A DNA stretch of 64,000 nt from Pleodorina starrii (GCA_030267565.1 BRXU01000001.1:3100001-3164000); one strand, 5' to 3'. Positions 36,261 to 49,129 are shown, numbered from the stretch's first letter. Notes: generated by a model not told the origin, from the sequence alone. Made by a program: numbers and translations.

Positions 36261-38520
36261 GTATGGTAAAATGCCCCGGCGGTGTTTCGGCGTGCCGCAA
36301 GCAAGCAACACATCCTGCCTGGTGTGCGTGCGTGCGTGGTTCGCTCGCGCGCGCGCGCAGATCGGCAATCAATTACGCCAATCGCTCGCTCGGTCGATAG
36401 ATCGTGAGCTAGCGCACATATGCAATTAGGATTGCTCGCCTGTCCTGCCAGTACTTTTCTATTTACGTTATCAATAGTAATTTAGGTTATTAGGTTATGA
36501 TGACCTGCTGCGTGCATTCTGGTAGTGTTAATAGCAAATTTGACAGTAAGGTCCGATTGGTTGCTTGTCATCAATCGACCAACTCATATTCCGGTGGCTC
36601 GATAGGCATTAATTTGCTTCGTTGGTTGGGCGTCGATCGGTCGACGGACGACGCACAGTGCGTGGCCGCTGCTCGCTGGCCTCTCCGCGGCGGTGTTGTG
36701 AGGTGTTGTGTATGTGCCCCTTCGCGTCGCTTTTCCCTGGAGTGCGGCCTCGCTCGGGAGCCTCGGGCAGGGTCGGATACGATGGCTCGCTCGCTTCTGA
36801 CAACCGACGCTATGCTGTAGGATAGTTTTTCGTGTCTTATTATTTTGTAGCGCGCGTGATATAAAATGGTCCTGAGGCTTTGGCACCCTTAGAGGATGGA
36901 TGCTTTTTGTTTCTCTCCCGTTCTGCTAGATAGCCCGCCCCGGGGCTTGTTCGCGCGTTAGAACTTGTGCCGTGCATGCGTCATGTCTTCCATTGCCGCC
37001 TTGTGTCTTCCCCAATTTCGGGGATTGCTTGGGAGAGGGATGCATACGTGCGTACGTGCGTGCGTGTTGTCCGAATGGATGCATGGAGAGGCGCATGCCG
37101 GCGCCTGCCATGCCTGCGCTGCCTGCGCTGCCTGCGCTGCCTGCGCTGCCTGCGCTGCCTGCTCGCTCGGCGCGCGTGAACCCTTGAGCCTCACAGTCAA
37201 TTATTTCTATCTTCTTCAGTTGCACGGCATGGCTGGGCTACATAAGGTCTTAGTTCCGTCGTTCGGTTGCGGTCGGCACGGCGCTGTTTGTTGCTTGGTC
37301 GTCCATCGCGTTAGTTGCGGTTCGTTGTACAGCTCGAAACGCACGCAGGTGTATGTTGTGGGCACGCACTGAATGCCAGCTTAGCGGAAGGACGACAGAG
37401 CGCGATTTGTTGAATGGCGGGGTAGGTGGGCACTGGGGCGTTTGTGTAACACCTACATGCGGTGCAACGTGGCGGCGGCAGATGCATACTTGCAAGCACG
37501 CACACACTGCGCCGCGCTCGCCACACCTACCGCGGCGCAGCACCTCACCACGCCACATCATCGATCATGCCAGGAACGGTGGTGGTGCGATGCGTGGGTA
37601 TCCGCGGCGGCTCTCCTGTATGTCCCAACAAGTAATAGCAGGCTGCCGGCGTAGTAACAACATCATGTTAACTACGTATCTCAACCGCTCGCGGGCCAGC
37701 ATCGTCAGGTAGGAGTAAGCTCTGCCTCCGTACCAGCTAACGCGGCTTGCGTGCAGCCGAGCGAGTGGCTCCACCTCCCAAATCCCCTTGTACTCCGCTG
37801 CTCCTCTTCCCTACGTAACGCTGCGCCGGTGCCGGCAGCCTCTGCGTTACTAGATATATAACCTAGCTACGCAACCAAAGAAGCAAGCAAGCCGTGTTGA
37901 CAAGAACCCCCGGTTCAAGCCGTGCCCGTTAGGCCGTTACACCTTTGCAGTTGTACTATTTCAGTAGCCGCTAGTCGACAGTAAGCTACATAAGAATTTA
38001 TGTGGCAGTAACGGATGTAACTTGATGTTGACAAGAATTGCGGCGGGATATTACAGCTTCCGATGCAGCACTATCTATTTACTGTATAGCTACGTACGTA
38101 GTCATCACCCCACACCTACCGAGTTGGCATAGGACTGACACATGGTACACCATACGGCTTGTTAAAGGGACCCTGTTCCATACCCGGAAATTGGTCTCAG
38201 ACCAATTGAAGGGTTAAGCACCAGAGGAGTTGTGATCCCAATATGTGGGCCAGCAGTACACATGTGGGCGGTAACGGGACAGTACCGTCGCATCGTCAGC
38301 GGCACCGAAGCACGCTGAGAACAGGAGAAAATGCAGAGAATGGCAAGGGCGGCAGTATGTGAGTCGGAAGCAAGGATCGGCGAGACGAAATGGAGTCAAA
38401 CAAGGGAAAGCGCCTTGAGGACGCCAGTGCAGGACACACTGCGCTGTGTGTCTGCGAGGGCCTGTACAAGCGCATGTGAAAGGCGACGTGCTTCTGAATT
38501 GAAGTCGCCCACCGTTTGCT
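36261..38520. other. Spacer without a supported gene
   Basis: The open frames are short and equal on both strands, with no splice-site pairs bounding protein-like blocks. It contains a 9-bp tandem repeat at 37107-37162 and a short palindrome near 38190 (AATTGGTCTCAGACCAATT). Confidence 0.5.
37107..37162 (+). repeat. 9-bp tandem repeat (CTGCCTGCG)n
   Basis: About six copies of a 9-base unit (CTGCCTGCG) lie head to tail. In frame it would read Cys-Ala-Ala, but the surrounding sequence gives no gene. Confidence 0.85.
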
Positions 38521-38521
38521 C

Positions 38522-39510
38522 GAACGGACCACAATAGGAAAGGCGGTGACGCATGCATAATGCGCAGGAGGGAGAACCCCTGGAGAACCAAGCGCCCGGA
38601 GGACGCAAACGTTGCGTAAAAACAAATGCAAGAATGGCATAAACAATGGAAGTCATTCGTGCGAGGCAAAGCACGGGAGCGCGAACAACGGGAAGGAGAA
38701 GGCCAAAACCGGGAAGTGGACAATGCAAAGACGAAAGCAGACAATGCAAAGGCAGCGCAAAGGAGTATCGACAAATGATAGCGAGGGAAGGCAACACGAT
38801 TTAAAGACCAGATGGCGAGCTGTGACGGTTACGCCAACGGTTGACGCAATACGCGGAGAGCTCCGGACCGCCACCGCGATTAGAAAAACCAATCCAATAT
38901 GAATGACGCGTAATGGCAAAGCGACGGTGACGCATGCTGCCAGAGCGGACCACTATATCAAATGCGGTGACGCATGCGTACTGCTCAGGAAGGAGAACCA
39001 AGCGCCCGGAGGACGCAAGCGTTGCGTAGATACACATGCACGAATGGCATAAACAATGGAAGTCATTTGTGCGATGCAAAGCACGGGAGCACGAACAGCG
39101 GAAGGAGAAGGCCGAAACCGGGAAGCGGGCATTGCACAAACGAAAGCGGAGAATGCAAAGACAGCGCAAAGGAGTATCAACAAATGATATCAAGGGAAGG
39201 CAACACGACGTATAGACCAGATGGCGAGCTGTGACGGTCACGCGAACGGTTGACGCAATACGCGGAGACCTCTGGAAGCGGCGGTGTCGCGTCTATCAAT
39301 GGGTCGCGGCCATTTGTGCGAGGCAAAGCAATCCATTTGTGCGAGGCAAAGCACGGGAGCGCGAATAGCGGGAAGGAGAAGGCCGAAACCGGGAAGCGGG
39401 CATTGCCAAGACGAACGCGGAGACCTCTGGACCGACACCGCGATCAGAAGAACAAATCCAATCTGAATGGCGCTTGGATGCAAAGCGACGGTTACGCATG
39501 CGCGAGACGC
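38522..39510 (+). repeat. Tandem repeat of about 410 bp, two full and one partial copy
   Basis: Matching landmarks recur 410 bases apart: AGCGCCCGGAGGACGCAA at 38591 and 39001, then CATAAACAATGGAAGTCATT, GCGCAAAGGAGTATC and GGTTGACGCAATACGCGGAG in the same order. A third, shortened copy follows at about 39268-39510. It carries its own tandem duplication of CATTTGTGCGAGGCAAAGCA. The copies differ by scattered substitutions and one 12-base indel. No conserved frame. Confidence 0.85.
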
Positions 39511-39624
39511 AGGACCTAGGAGGCCGAAACCGGAGCATACATACGCTGCACATGTCGTGCACCGTTGGTGGCTGGGAATTATCTGGTCAAACTGACTGAC
39601 AGTTGGAGCGCAGACGAACGCTCT

Positions 39625-39730
39625 CGGTTGGGCTCGAACCGGGGACCAGGGCCATGCCCGGGCTCCGGAACCAATCACTGCTCGTCCAGTGCGAGCTCTA
39701 CCTAGGCGCAAGCGTTTCCAGCGGGAAGCG
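39625..39730 (-). repeat. tRNA-like remnant, possibly a SINE head
   Basis: Read on the minus strand there is a box-A-like CCTAGGTAGAGC followed about 55 bases later by a box-B-like GGTTCGAGCCC. A 5-bp anticodon-stem-like CACTG/CAGTG pair lies between. The D-arm is shortened, the anticodon loop has six bases and no acceptor stem closes, so it is not a working tRNA. tRNA-derived SINEs have this look. Confidence 0.35.
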
Positions 39731-40520
39731 CTTCGCCTGGTCATACTGCATACGTACATGCTGAAGTATAGTGATGCTTCAATGGGAATGATGTAACATC
39801 AGTTCAGTATTCTCCATTGGGCATCCGCCCAGGCCAGCCGACATGTTCCGACTCTAGTGACGCGCCAGCCAGGCCTGATCACCCTGGCTGGCTAACATCA
39901 TCAAGAACCAGACACGACTGACTAGTTTGAGCGGCTTCGGTGCGACCTGCACCGGGTCTTAGGTAGCAATGCGTAGGAAGAAGGAGCGCGGTCTCGCCTC
40001 GAAGGCCGGGCCGCGGGGCCAGCAATAGATACAGTTTGCCCGAGCTGTAGTCTAGCTGCTGCTGCGCCGCCCCGCACGAACTCTCACCAGGCGAAGCCGG
40101 GTCGTTGCGATCTCTCGCGACTGACTCTCGGGCTTCGACACCTAGCTGTGGGCTGCAGACCATCAGTTAGGTGGCATATTCCGTAACGGCACGACGCCGT
40201 GACGGTTCGGGCCACGAGCGCCCAACACTGCTGCTTCCGAGCAGCAGCTTTCGGACCCGGCCAGGTCCACACGCCACGACGGCAGCCGCCTCGAGCGCGG
40301 CAAATCTTTGAGCTTGCAGGGCCACGACGGCTTCTGCTAGGCGACTGGTCCAGCTGCGGATCAAGTCGTCTCGGTGTTCGCCGTTCCGACACATTGCACC
40401 GGAACCGACACGATGTCGGGGCTGTCGACATCCGATGGCCTGTCCGAGGTGACTCCTTGAGGCCCACCACGTGGGGGGGCCGTGGCATGAGCGGACTGGA
40501 GCGATGCACCGCGAGGGACT

Positions 40521-41050
40521 GGTTTCTCCGGAGACTCGGCGAACGGGCTTCGGCAGAGGGATGGGGTGCCGCACAGCGGCCTAGGCGGTTGGTTTCTCTG
40601 GAGCCTCGACGAGCGGGCTTCGGCGGAGGGATGGGGTGCCGCACGGCGGCCTAGGCGGTTGGTTTCTCTGGAGCCTCGACGAACGGGCTTCGGCGGAGGG
40701 ATGGGGTGCCGCGCATCGGCCTAGGCGGTTGGTTTCTCTGAAGCCTCGACGAACGGGCTTCGGCGGAGGGATGGGGTGCCGCACGGCGGCCTAGGCGGTT
40801 GGTTTCTCTGGAGCCTCGACGAACGGGCTTCGGCGGAGGGATGGGGTGCCGCACGGCGGCCTAGGCGGTTGGTTTCTCTGGAGCCTCGACGAACGGGCTT
40901 CGGCGGAGGGATGGGGTGCCGCACGGCGGCCTAGGCGGTTGGTTTCTCCGGAGTCTCGGCGAACGGGCTTCGGCGGAGGGATGGGGTGCCGCACAGCGGC
41001 CTAGGCGGTTGGTTTCTCCGGAGTCTCGGCGAACGGGCTTCGGCGGAAGA
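40521..41050 (+). repeat. 70-bp minisatellite, about 7.6 copies
   Basis: Units begin GGTTTCTC at 40521, 40591, 40661, 40731, 40801, 40871, 40941 and 41011. Each continues with a GAGCCTCGACGAACGGGC-type stretch and GGATGGGGTGCCGCAC, with one to four differences between copies. Because 70 is not a multiple of three, the frame rotates from copy to copy, so the minus-strand frames seen here are not a protein repeat. Confidence 0.95.
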
Positions 41051-44000
41051 TTAGACAGCCGCACTGCGGTTTAGGGGAATTGGCGGCAACGGAACCAACT
41101 CTCGATGGCTCCAACGAGGGGCGCGGAGGAGCGACACTCAAGGGATCAGCTAATGGCGCCGTCGCAGCGCGCCGCCCTGTGGCCTTGGGGTTGTTCTGAG
41201 AGTTCGGTCTAGTGTCGTTTTTATGGGGCCATGAAGGGTCTGGTAGAGATCTGGGGGGGGGGCTTTAGAACGGTCGCGAAGGCCTGCCTGCCCGTCTGGA
41301 CCTGCCTTTTTGCCAGCGGGATAGTTACATGGGATGCGTCACAGGGCTGGTGTTCAGTATGTTTAGGGTACTTGCGTGTTGCCGCCGCGCGCGTCGTAGC
41401 AGATCACCAGCGCAGGACCGGCTAGCGGGCAGGCTTTGAGCAGCGTTTATGTAGCACGTGTCCGACCCAGTAGGCGACCTCCCCAAGCGTGCTCGAAGCC
41501 CTTGGCGGACCGTAGAGCGCTTTGCTGTTTGTTGGCACTTCGTAGCCAGTGCTGTTGTAGTGTGGATGTAGCTTGTTGGTGTTTTGAACCCGCCCCGTGG
41601 CGCGGCTTCCTCTGTGGAGTTGCTGGGTTTGCTGCGGTGTTTGGGGCCTTGGTTGCTGGCCAGAGCGCTCTGGCTGTGGCCCCAGTAGTGGTGTTGTGGA
41701 GTGCATTTCTGCCCACCGTGCGGTGCTACCCCACGGGCGTGCGACATGGTGCAGAACTTAAGACGTGTGAGGTTGCATGACTTCGGCTTTTCTAGACCAC
41801 CTGAACGATCGGCGTTGCGCGCGCGGCGGAGCGAACCTGGCACTGGGCCAACGCAGACACTGCGGCCCAGCACTTGCGTGTGCGGAGCGTGAACTGGCAC
41901 CTCCCTCGCCAGTCTTACAGGCTGCGTGCGGGGGGGGGGATCCACACCCCCGGTGTCGGGGACGCATGCGTGCCGTCCGCTGCACATGACACACAGGTTC
42001 ACACGCGTCCGAAGGCTGTTTGCAGGGCAACGAAAACGACGCGCACGTATCCGGAAAAGAGCTGTCCGTCGAAGGAAGCCCCAAAGTGTCCCCCCGTGAG
42101 TACCCTCTGATCGGCGCAACAGCATCAACAGCATCCAGCAATAAACGCCGGAGGGACCGTGGTGAGACCGCCGGGGACCGGGGTTTTGGGCTTGTGGACC
42201 CTTTATCTACCAGTTTTTCCCCGCTGTGATTGCCCCTGTCGGGCTACGTAAAGCATGGGATTGCTGGGGTGTTGTTCACCGTTGAGCACAACGTGGGCAA
42301 AACGACGTGTGTAACGTGAAGGCCTTTGGGGCCCACAGGGGGAGGGTGGGGCATGGCCTCCGTGCCTTACTAGTGCCCTGCTTTCCCCCTATCTACATGT
42401 CCGATGGAACCTGCAATCCGCAATTCCAAGCCGACCTGTTACTGCTGCGTACCGCCGGCTGCGGCACACTGACTGTCGTCCGTCTTCCTATCAACACACG
42501 CTTTCCACAACTCAACAGCGCGACCAAATTCCGGGATTGCCGCAGGCCCTTCTTGTTTCAATCCATTGCAATGAGCAATGATATGACAGGTGTATGTCGC
42601 AGTACCGGTGCGTTAGTTCGTAACCATCGTGCCAGTGGTCACAACCAGCAATGAGACTGATAAAGGCGAAAGTCGGAAGGTGACGCGCTTTGATGTGAAG
42701 ATAGATATGCAGTTTACACGCTAACTCGCGCACCCGCCGCATTAAATTCCTGCAAATTCCATCGAGGTGGGAAGCTTACTCAGCGCTTTTTCATTCAAGA
42801 GACGATACACACGCCTACAGTTATAACACTTAAATGCATTTTTGCAGTGTGAACACTACGCACGGTGGGGAACGGCCCCCCAAAGCCTCAAACGACCAGT
42901 TGGTTGGGGTTGGTTTCATATGACAGGGTATCTTCTCAGATCTCAGTACAGTAGGTGACACCACCAAAGCTTAATGGGCAGCACGGAATTGAGAAAATTA
43001 TTTAGCACTATGAAAACTGATGAAAATAAACCACACGATTGGTGAAGAATTTATCTGCGAATTTGAAAACTTGGAGCGCCGAGCACGCCAGCAGGTGGCT
43101 AGATTTTACAGGCTTGAACATGATGTGCTAATGATTGGTCTGAGAATTACAAATCAAGGATGCAACGCGGAGCCATCGAGGCCCTGTCCGTCGAACGGCC
43201 ATCCTACACGATCCTATCCACCTGTCGCAGTTGCCGCCGGTGTCTCTTCCGTACCCCTATAACAAATAGAGGTAAATATTTTATAATTCTCCGTCCTTGC
43301 ATTTCAGCATTCTGTGCTTGTCGTGCCGAAACACTTCCGTGCAATCTGACATGCAGGACAACCGCTTTGCGGGTACATGTATGGTGCGCTGTGAAATCGC
43401 AGCATGGTTGAAGAAAACAAAGATTCAAGTCATGATACATAGATAGATTTCAGCCTACTTTACAGAGATACCCAGGAAAACAACAGGATTGTACTGCGTA
43501 CGCTGCGGAATTCTCTCAAAGTGGCATTCCAGTTATGTACATTTCTACATAATGCAGTGGCAACGAAGTCAATTTCATACTGTGTAGTCAGACCACGCCT
43601 TCGTGTATTTGGGAAGACTGCAATACGATACACAGAGTTCTGCTTTCCTGCCATACAGCGAACGCAAAGACCTGGTGTTTTGATTGGTAAACATAAGGTT
43701 CAACTCGCGCAGCCAGCCGAGCTTATGGAGACCTGGTCGCCCGTGGGCCGTGGGATGTCGACCACGCTGCAACACCGATTGGTGGCGTTCCTTCAGGTAA
43801 GGGCATGCTGAACGTGCTCAACAGCGGCGTTCACGCAGGCGTGCAGTGGAGCAACGATTTCACAAATCTGCAGTACGCAACATTGCCGCGAACAAAGCCC
43901 CACTTCGCGCACTGCATTAGTAGCAGACATCGCCCGATTGAATCGTGTGGTGTCACGGCGCAAAGCCAACCTCGTTATGCAAACAAACGGAGTTACCGGA

Positions 44001-44155
44001 GTTACCGCACCATTGAGAAGCTGGGTAGCTGGATAGCTGTCGGGCAGCCAGAACGATGTTCAACCAATACTTTATCACATACAGGATACAGCCACGTGTA
44101 ATGCGACGCCTATCGGCTGATTTTCTCGCCGCTTATTCAGGCATTCGCCCTATGG
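41051..44155. other. Spacer before the RPGC membrane gene
   Basis: No gene is supported. The part to about 42300 is GC-rich, with open frames on both strands of equal quality. After 42700 it turns AT-rich. One exon-like block, about 42025-42092 (CAG before, GTGAGT after), encodes SVEGSPKVSPR-type sequence but could not be linked in phase to the next gene. Upstream exons of that gene may be hidden here. Confidence 0.4.
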
Positions 44156-47100
44156 TTGCTGACCAAGTCAGTTGGCTTCTGGCCGGCATTCCGGGCTCGC
44201 CTTCGCGCAAGTTGCTATCTGTGGCCGGGGCGCCACGCCTCCAGCCGCGATGGCCGACTGCCGCCAAGATACCTTCTTCTCCCACGTCGTCACCAGCGCC
44301 CCCTCGCGCCACCATCGGCATCAACACCGTCGGCGAAGCCGCACCCGCGGTCGTCATCGTCCCTGTCGCCACACGTACTTCGCGCCCCACAGCTGAACCG
44401 TGAGCATCCTTCCTTTGGCCACACGGCCGCATTTCCGGAAGGCACGGTCTTGCTGCCGCGCCTCAAGGCGTGCAAACCAGCCACCGCCATCGCCGTCACC
44501 ACGGCTCCCATCCGGCCGACCGCCCGCCGCCTCGCCAGCCACTCCTTCCGGAGCCCGCCACACCTCAACGAGCCCCGTCAGGGAATGCAACTGCTGGCCA
44601 GGGCTCTTGCGGGGGCCCACGACTCCACCTGCAGCCGCCATCACCAGCCTCCGGCGCCGGGCACGGCAGCGGCGGCGGCGGCGGCCGTCGAGGCGCCTTG
44701 GCGCCACTACAACCCCTTCAGCTCGGCACGGAGCGTGCGTTACAAGATCCACGGCTGTGAGCCCAGCGACCTGCAGCCTGGTTGGCAGGGCCGCCTCGTC
44801 TGCCTAGCGCGGCTCGCCGGCACGTGCCTTGCTGGCGGCTACGTGAGGCCGGGTTGCGTGGAGCTCACATTGGACTTCCTGGTGGCGGCCACGACGATGA
44901 CGTCAGCGACGGCGGCGGAGGCCGGGTTCCGGAGCGGCGGCTGCCAGCCGCCCCCGCAAACGGCGGCGCTGCCGCCGCCTAGTATCTGCGGCGCGGCGCA
45001 GGCGCTCGGGGCAAGCTGCGGGTTGCCTGAGGCGCCCGATGTGGCGCAAATCCTGGATGCGCTGGGGTTGTGTGGTGCTGGCGCCGGCCAGGCGGCAGCG
45101 CCTGCGGCGCCGCCGGCGGCGCCCCATGGCGCGTCGCGGGCGGGGCCCGTCGCCGCGGCGGGCGATGCGCAGGTGCAGGTGCAGATCATCGGGATGGATC
45201 CGGTCGCGGCCGACGCGCCCCGGGTGGCGCAGCTCTCGCCGCGGGTGGTGGCGCTGCCGCCAGCCACGACGCCGTACTCAGGCGGGTCTGGCCACGGCCA
45301 CGTGGCCACCAGGGCTGGGGATGGCCCATCGTCGAACGACGAATGCAGCCAGGGGCTGGCCGAGTGGAGCTCTGAGGACGATGAGGCGGATGACGGCGGC
45401 CGATTCGCCGCGGCGTCGCCAGTCGGAACGGTGTTGCTGCGGGCCACGGTGTGCCGACCCGTGGGTCGCGACTGCAGCGGCATCCTACCAGCTATCCTGG
45501 CGGCACCGGCAGTGTTTGCGCGCGGGCACAGCGAGATCCTGCCCGCGCGCGTGACGCGCTTCCAGTCCATGTCCGCGCCCGCGTCCACCTGCTCGCCGAC
45601 CCGCGGGTCACACGCCCGGGCTGCCGGCCCCTGCAGCGGCTGCTCCTGCACACCGTCGTCAGGCGCATGTGGCTGCGAGTGCTATGAGCTGGAGGTGCTC
45701 CTGACCCTGCCGCGGAGAGCGGGCGTTATCCTGGTGAGCGCCTGTGCCGCAGAAGGTATTTTCTAAAAGGGTCGCAGATGAAGTTACTGGTCACAGCTGC
45801 ATGGGGCCGGAGGTTCCTAAGCAGGGGCTGGGGGCCGTGACGCGGGGGAGGGGCGGGAGGGCGAAGGGCGAAGGGCGAAGGGCGAAGGGCCCCGCGTGTC
45901 ATCCGGCTATCCTTTTTCCAAAAATTTCACCTTGGCATTGGCTGCCTTCACCCGAGGCCGAGTGCCTTGTTGCCAACAACGTGGATTTTCGGCCACACGG
46001 CGCTCGTGACAGCTTCTCGTTCACATGGTGGTTGCAGGCTTGCTATCTTCCTTGACGGGAATATTTGCGAGCCCAGATATTCGTCGCTCAAACGGGCCAA
46101 AACGTCTATGGCTGATGAGATATTTTTGGCTGGGAAACCCGAAAGTATCTGTCAGATATTCGGGCTGTTGCACAAGGCATGATTGTTGCGGCATGATTGT
46201 TGCCAAGATATCAATAACCATGACCGTGTGCACTTCAAAAGTTGTTATCAGAAACACCAAATGCATGCCTTGGGGGTCACTAAATAAATCCTCAACCTCA
46301 GGTGATGATGATGTTACAAGCTTCAGTGAGCTCGTACGGTTCAAACGAACCCGAAGGCTCATGAACCGCCTCAGTCAAGCAAAAGGTCGAGGCAGCGACG
46401 TCAGGAAGATCAGGCTGTGTACCTCATTAACATCCGTAAAATATCATATTGGACACCGAATTTGTAAAAAGAACTAAAATCCTTACAACTTTAGGCAAAA
46501 AGATATTATATCCTAAGGTGGCAAGCCTGGTTGGTTGTTGGTTGGCGCTGCAGGCGTGCCGCGTGCGGCTCCAGGCCATTCGGTAATGCTTGTGCGAGGG
46601 TCGGGCCCTCATACATCCGCGGACCCGAATTCAAAGCCCGCTCTCTTTATCCCTTCACGTAGGTCGAGCTGGCCTGGGACAACAAGCCCGGCCAGGTTCT
46701 ACCCCTCCTGGCGCTGCCAGCATCGGAGGCGGCGGCAGTTTCGGAGCTTCAGAGCCTTGCCGGCGCCGCGTCCGAAGCGACGGCCCCGCACGCAGCCCTG
46801 GCGCAGCAGCAGAAGCAGACGCAGCTTCTCAACAGTTTCCTTTTGGATGCCGGCGTGTGGGCGCAGACCCTGCCGCCGCCGGTCCCACGCACGCAGGCGG
46901 CTGACGCCGACGACGCCGCTGCCGACGGCCCAGCCGCGATGCGGATGCGTCTGCCCGTGCAGCAGCGGGCGGTGCTGGGCACCAACCTGCTTCGCTTTGC
47001 GGTTCATTCGGGCCTGAAGGAGACGACGGCGTGGCTTATGCGCGGCCTGGCGCAGCTGGAGAAGGAGCTGGCGGCGAAGCCGCCGCCGGCGGCGGCGGCG

Positions 47101-48968
47101 CCGGAGGCGCCCGCCACGCCGACGTCGGTCGATGCAGTCACCGCCCATCCGCCTACGCAACGCTGCGCAGCCCTAGCGTCACCAGCGGCGGAGGTGTTCG
47201 TTAAGTTGCTGCCGCCAGCGGCGGAGCGTACTGTGCCGTGCGCCGCCTGCGGCGACGGCGCCGTCAGGGGCCCCGCCGCCGCCGCAGCTGCAGCATCAGC
47301 AGCAGCTGAGCTGACTGCGGCGAGCGCATGCGGTGTCGCCTCGTCGGACGACGACGGCGCGGGGAGCGCGGGCGGCCTGCGGCGCCGTCGCCTTCAGTGG
47401 TGGCGCCGCGGCGGAGGCTGTGGAGATGCTGCGCAGCCGCAGCTGGCGCGGCTGGATGGCTTGTCGGCTCCGAAACCATCGTCCGCAGCGGGGGGCGCTG
47501 CTGGCTGGGCGATGTGGCTACATGCGCTACTGCTGGTGCTGGGGCTCCGGGCTACTGATGAGGCGGATGAGGCGGCATTTCGGGCCTACTCAGTGCCTTG
47601 GGAGGCCAATCAGGAGCACATAATGTGAGGGGCGCGGCGAAGACTGCATTCTACAATTTTCTTTTTCCAGGGTGTTTATTTTGCTCTAGTGTTCTTTTCC
47701 TGCGATGTTCTGTCCTCTTTTTTCGATCGAAGGGTTTCGATCATGGGGCCCATGGGATCCTTGAGATTCGTTGGTTGGCCCGTTGGGTGCTGGGGAGGCG
47801 GTGGCGGAAGCGCTGGCGCAGGAGCCGACCGACCACCGCTTTTCTCGTGTGTGTGTTCCCCCCGAAAGGGCATCGCAGTCATTTGAACGAGCGCAACAAC
47901 TCAGGGCAAGGAGCGCGCTCTGCGCTGCCGCCGCGCTGCCGCAGCCTCGGCCCCGCTTCCTGACCGGCACAGTCGTCCTCCCCATACACGCCGTCCGCCC
48001 TGGCCCTTGCCCGTTGCCCCTGACCCACTTACTCTCGCCCTCGCTCTCGCCCGTCGTCGCCCCTCGCCCCCCCCCCGCCCCCCGCAAGCAGTCAAGCCTT
48101 CGAGACCGCTGTGGTGCTTGCGCTTCTCTTCCGCGCGCGTGCCGACCTGCTCACCCCCGCCCACCTCGCCACGTTGCTCGCCGGCCTGCCCGGAATCACC
48201 ACCCTGCTGGCGCGGCTGGTGCTGCGACGTGACCCATGGGTCCGTCTGGTGTCCGCGATCAAGCTGCCCCGCTACCTGTTCTACATGGCCGCTAAGGCGG
48301 TTGCGGTTTTCTCCAACCGACCGTTGCCGCCGGGCGTAACGTCGTATCAGCTGGGGCTCGGCATGTTGCTCCACGAGGGGCTGCTGCTGCCGCTGGCGTG
48401 CTTGGTGGGTTGGTGGGGTGGAGGGCTTTGGTGTGGCGGGCAGGATGGGGCGCGCGGTGTTGGGTGCGTGGAAAGGGTCAGGGAGGGTGGGATCTGGGAA
48501 GTGACATGTGAGTTACGGTACGAATGAGGGCGAGGGTTAGAGTTGAGGTTGGGCGACAGGGAGATGCACCGTAGCGCCACGCTTTGTTCCTTGTTCCTTC
48601 CACCGCTTTGTCCTGTTTTACATGGCTTGGTGCCGCCGCATCCGCACCAACCTGCTGTTCGTTCCCCTTGCCGTACCTCTGCCGTACAGCTGCCGGTCCG
48701 CACCGCCGCCGTCGTGACGGTGCTCAAGGTGATCCCCTGCATGGCCATGATGCTGCTGCGTGGCGTGGCGTCAAGCCGCCGCGAGGCGGGACTGCGCTGC
48801 GCCGCCGTCGCCGCCATCGCGCTGGCCACCACCATCCTCTGCCACACCTATCTGCGCGTCTGCTTCTACCGGTGGCGGCACCGCTGCGATGGCAGCCGCG
48901 GCGGCGGCGACCGCCGCGGCGGCGGACGCAGCAGCTGCACGGCAAAGCCATCGGTGGACGAGCAGTGA
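44156..48968 (+). CDS. SPL-like RPGC-motif membrane protein without visible SBP finger
   Basis: Exons 44156-45733, 46663-47624, 48092-48404 and 48690-48968 join in phase and give 1,043 residues. The motif YKIHGCEPSDL followed by GGYVRPGCVELTLDFL aligns with the conserved middle region of large plant SBP-box proteins (SPL1/SPL12 type: FG.EP..., then YIRPGC..LTIYL). Those proteins also end in membrane segments. Here exons 3 and 4 hold hydrophobic stretches (ETAVVLALLFRA, LLHEGLLLPLACL, AVVTVLKVIPCMAMMLL, AAIALATTILCHTYL). No Cys/His pattern of the SBP zinc finger is in the window. The 5' boundary is open: 44156 is only the first ATG of the open frame. TGA at 48966, TGTAA at 49110. Confidence 0.65.
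46035..46537. mobile_element. Non-autonomous hAT-type MITE, copy B, in intron 1 of the RPGC gene
   Basis: The element 46035-46529 (495 bp) shares long blocks with copy A, for example TTGCTATCTTCCTTGACGGG and TCTATGGCTGATGAGA. Its ends are CAGGCTTGCTATCTT and AAGGTGGCAAGCCTG. The flanks GGTGGTTG (46027-46034) and GTTGGTTG (46530-46537) agree at 7 of 8 positions, a decayed 8-bp target duplication. The end changes and decayed duplication suggest an older insertion than copy A. Confidence 0.85.
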
Positions 48969-49109
48969 GGGGCGCGCTTTCTCCTCCAGCAGTGTAGGAA
49001 GAGTCAGTGGCACGTTGCTTGGGGAATGAATTTCGGCGATGGGATGCGTATGTCGGTTCTGTCGGAGGTACCGTATACGTACGTATCGTCCAAAGCACTC
49101 TGGTGCCAA

Positions 49110-49114
49110 TGTAA
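49110..49114 (+). terminator. TGTAA poly(A) signal of the RPGC gene
   Basis: The signal lies 142 bases after the stop at 48966-48968, a typical distance for chlorophyte transcripts. Confidence 0.7.
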
Positions 49115-49129
49115 CACAACAACTGTTGG

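Noticed and set aside
39625..39730. Functional tRNA gene
   Set aside because: The D-arm is truncated, the anticodon loop has six bases and no acceptor stem pairs; only the box A/B likeness remains.
40084..41064. Set of 67-residue minus-strand proteins with repeated MRHPIPPPKPVRR starts
   Set aside because: They are frames through the 70-bp minisatellite; the frame rotates by one base per unit.
41325..42134. 269-residue minus-strand frame
   Set aside because: No domain, no splice context, and comparable frames on the other strand.
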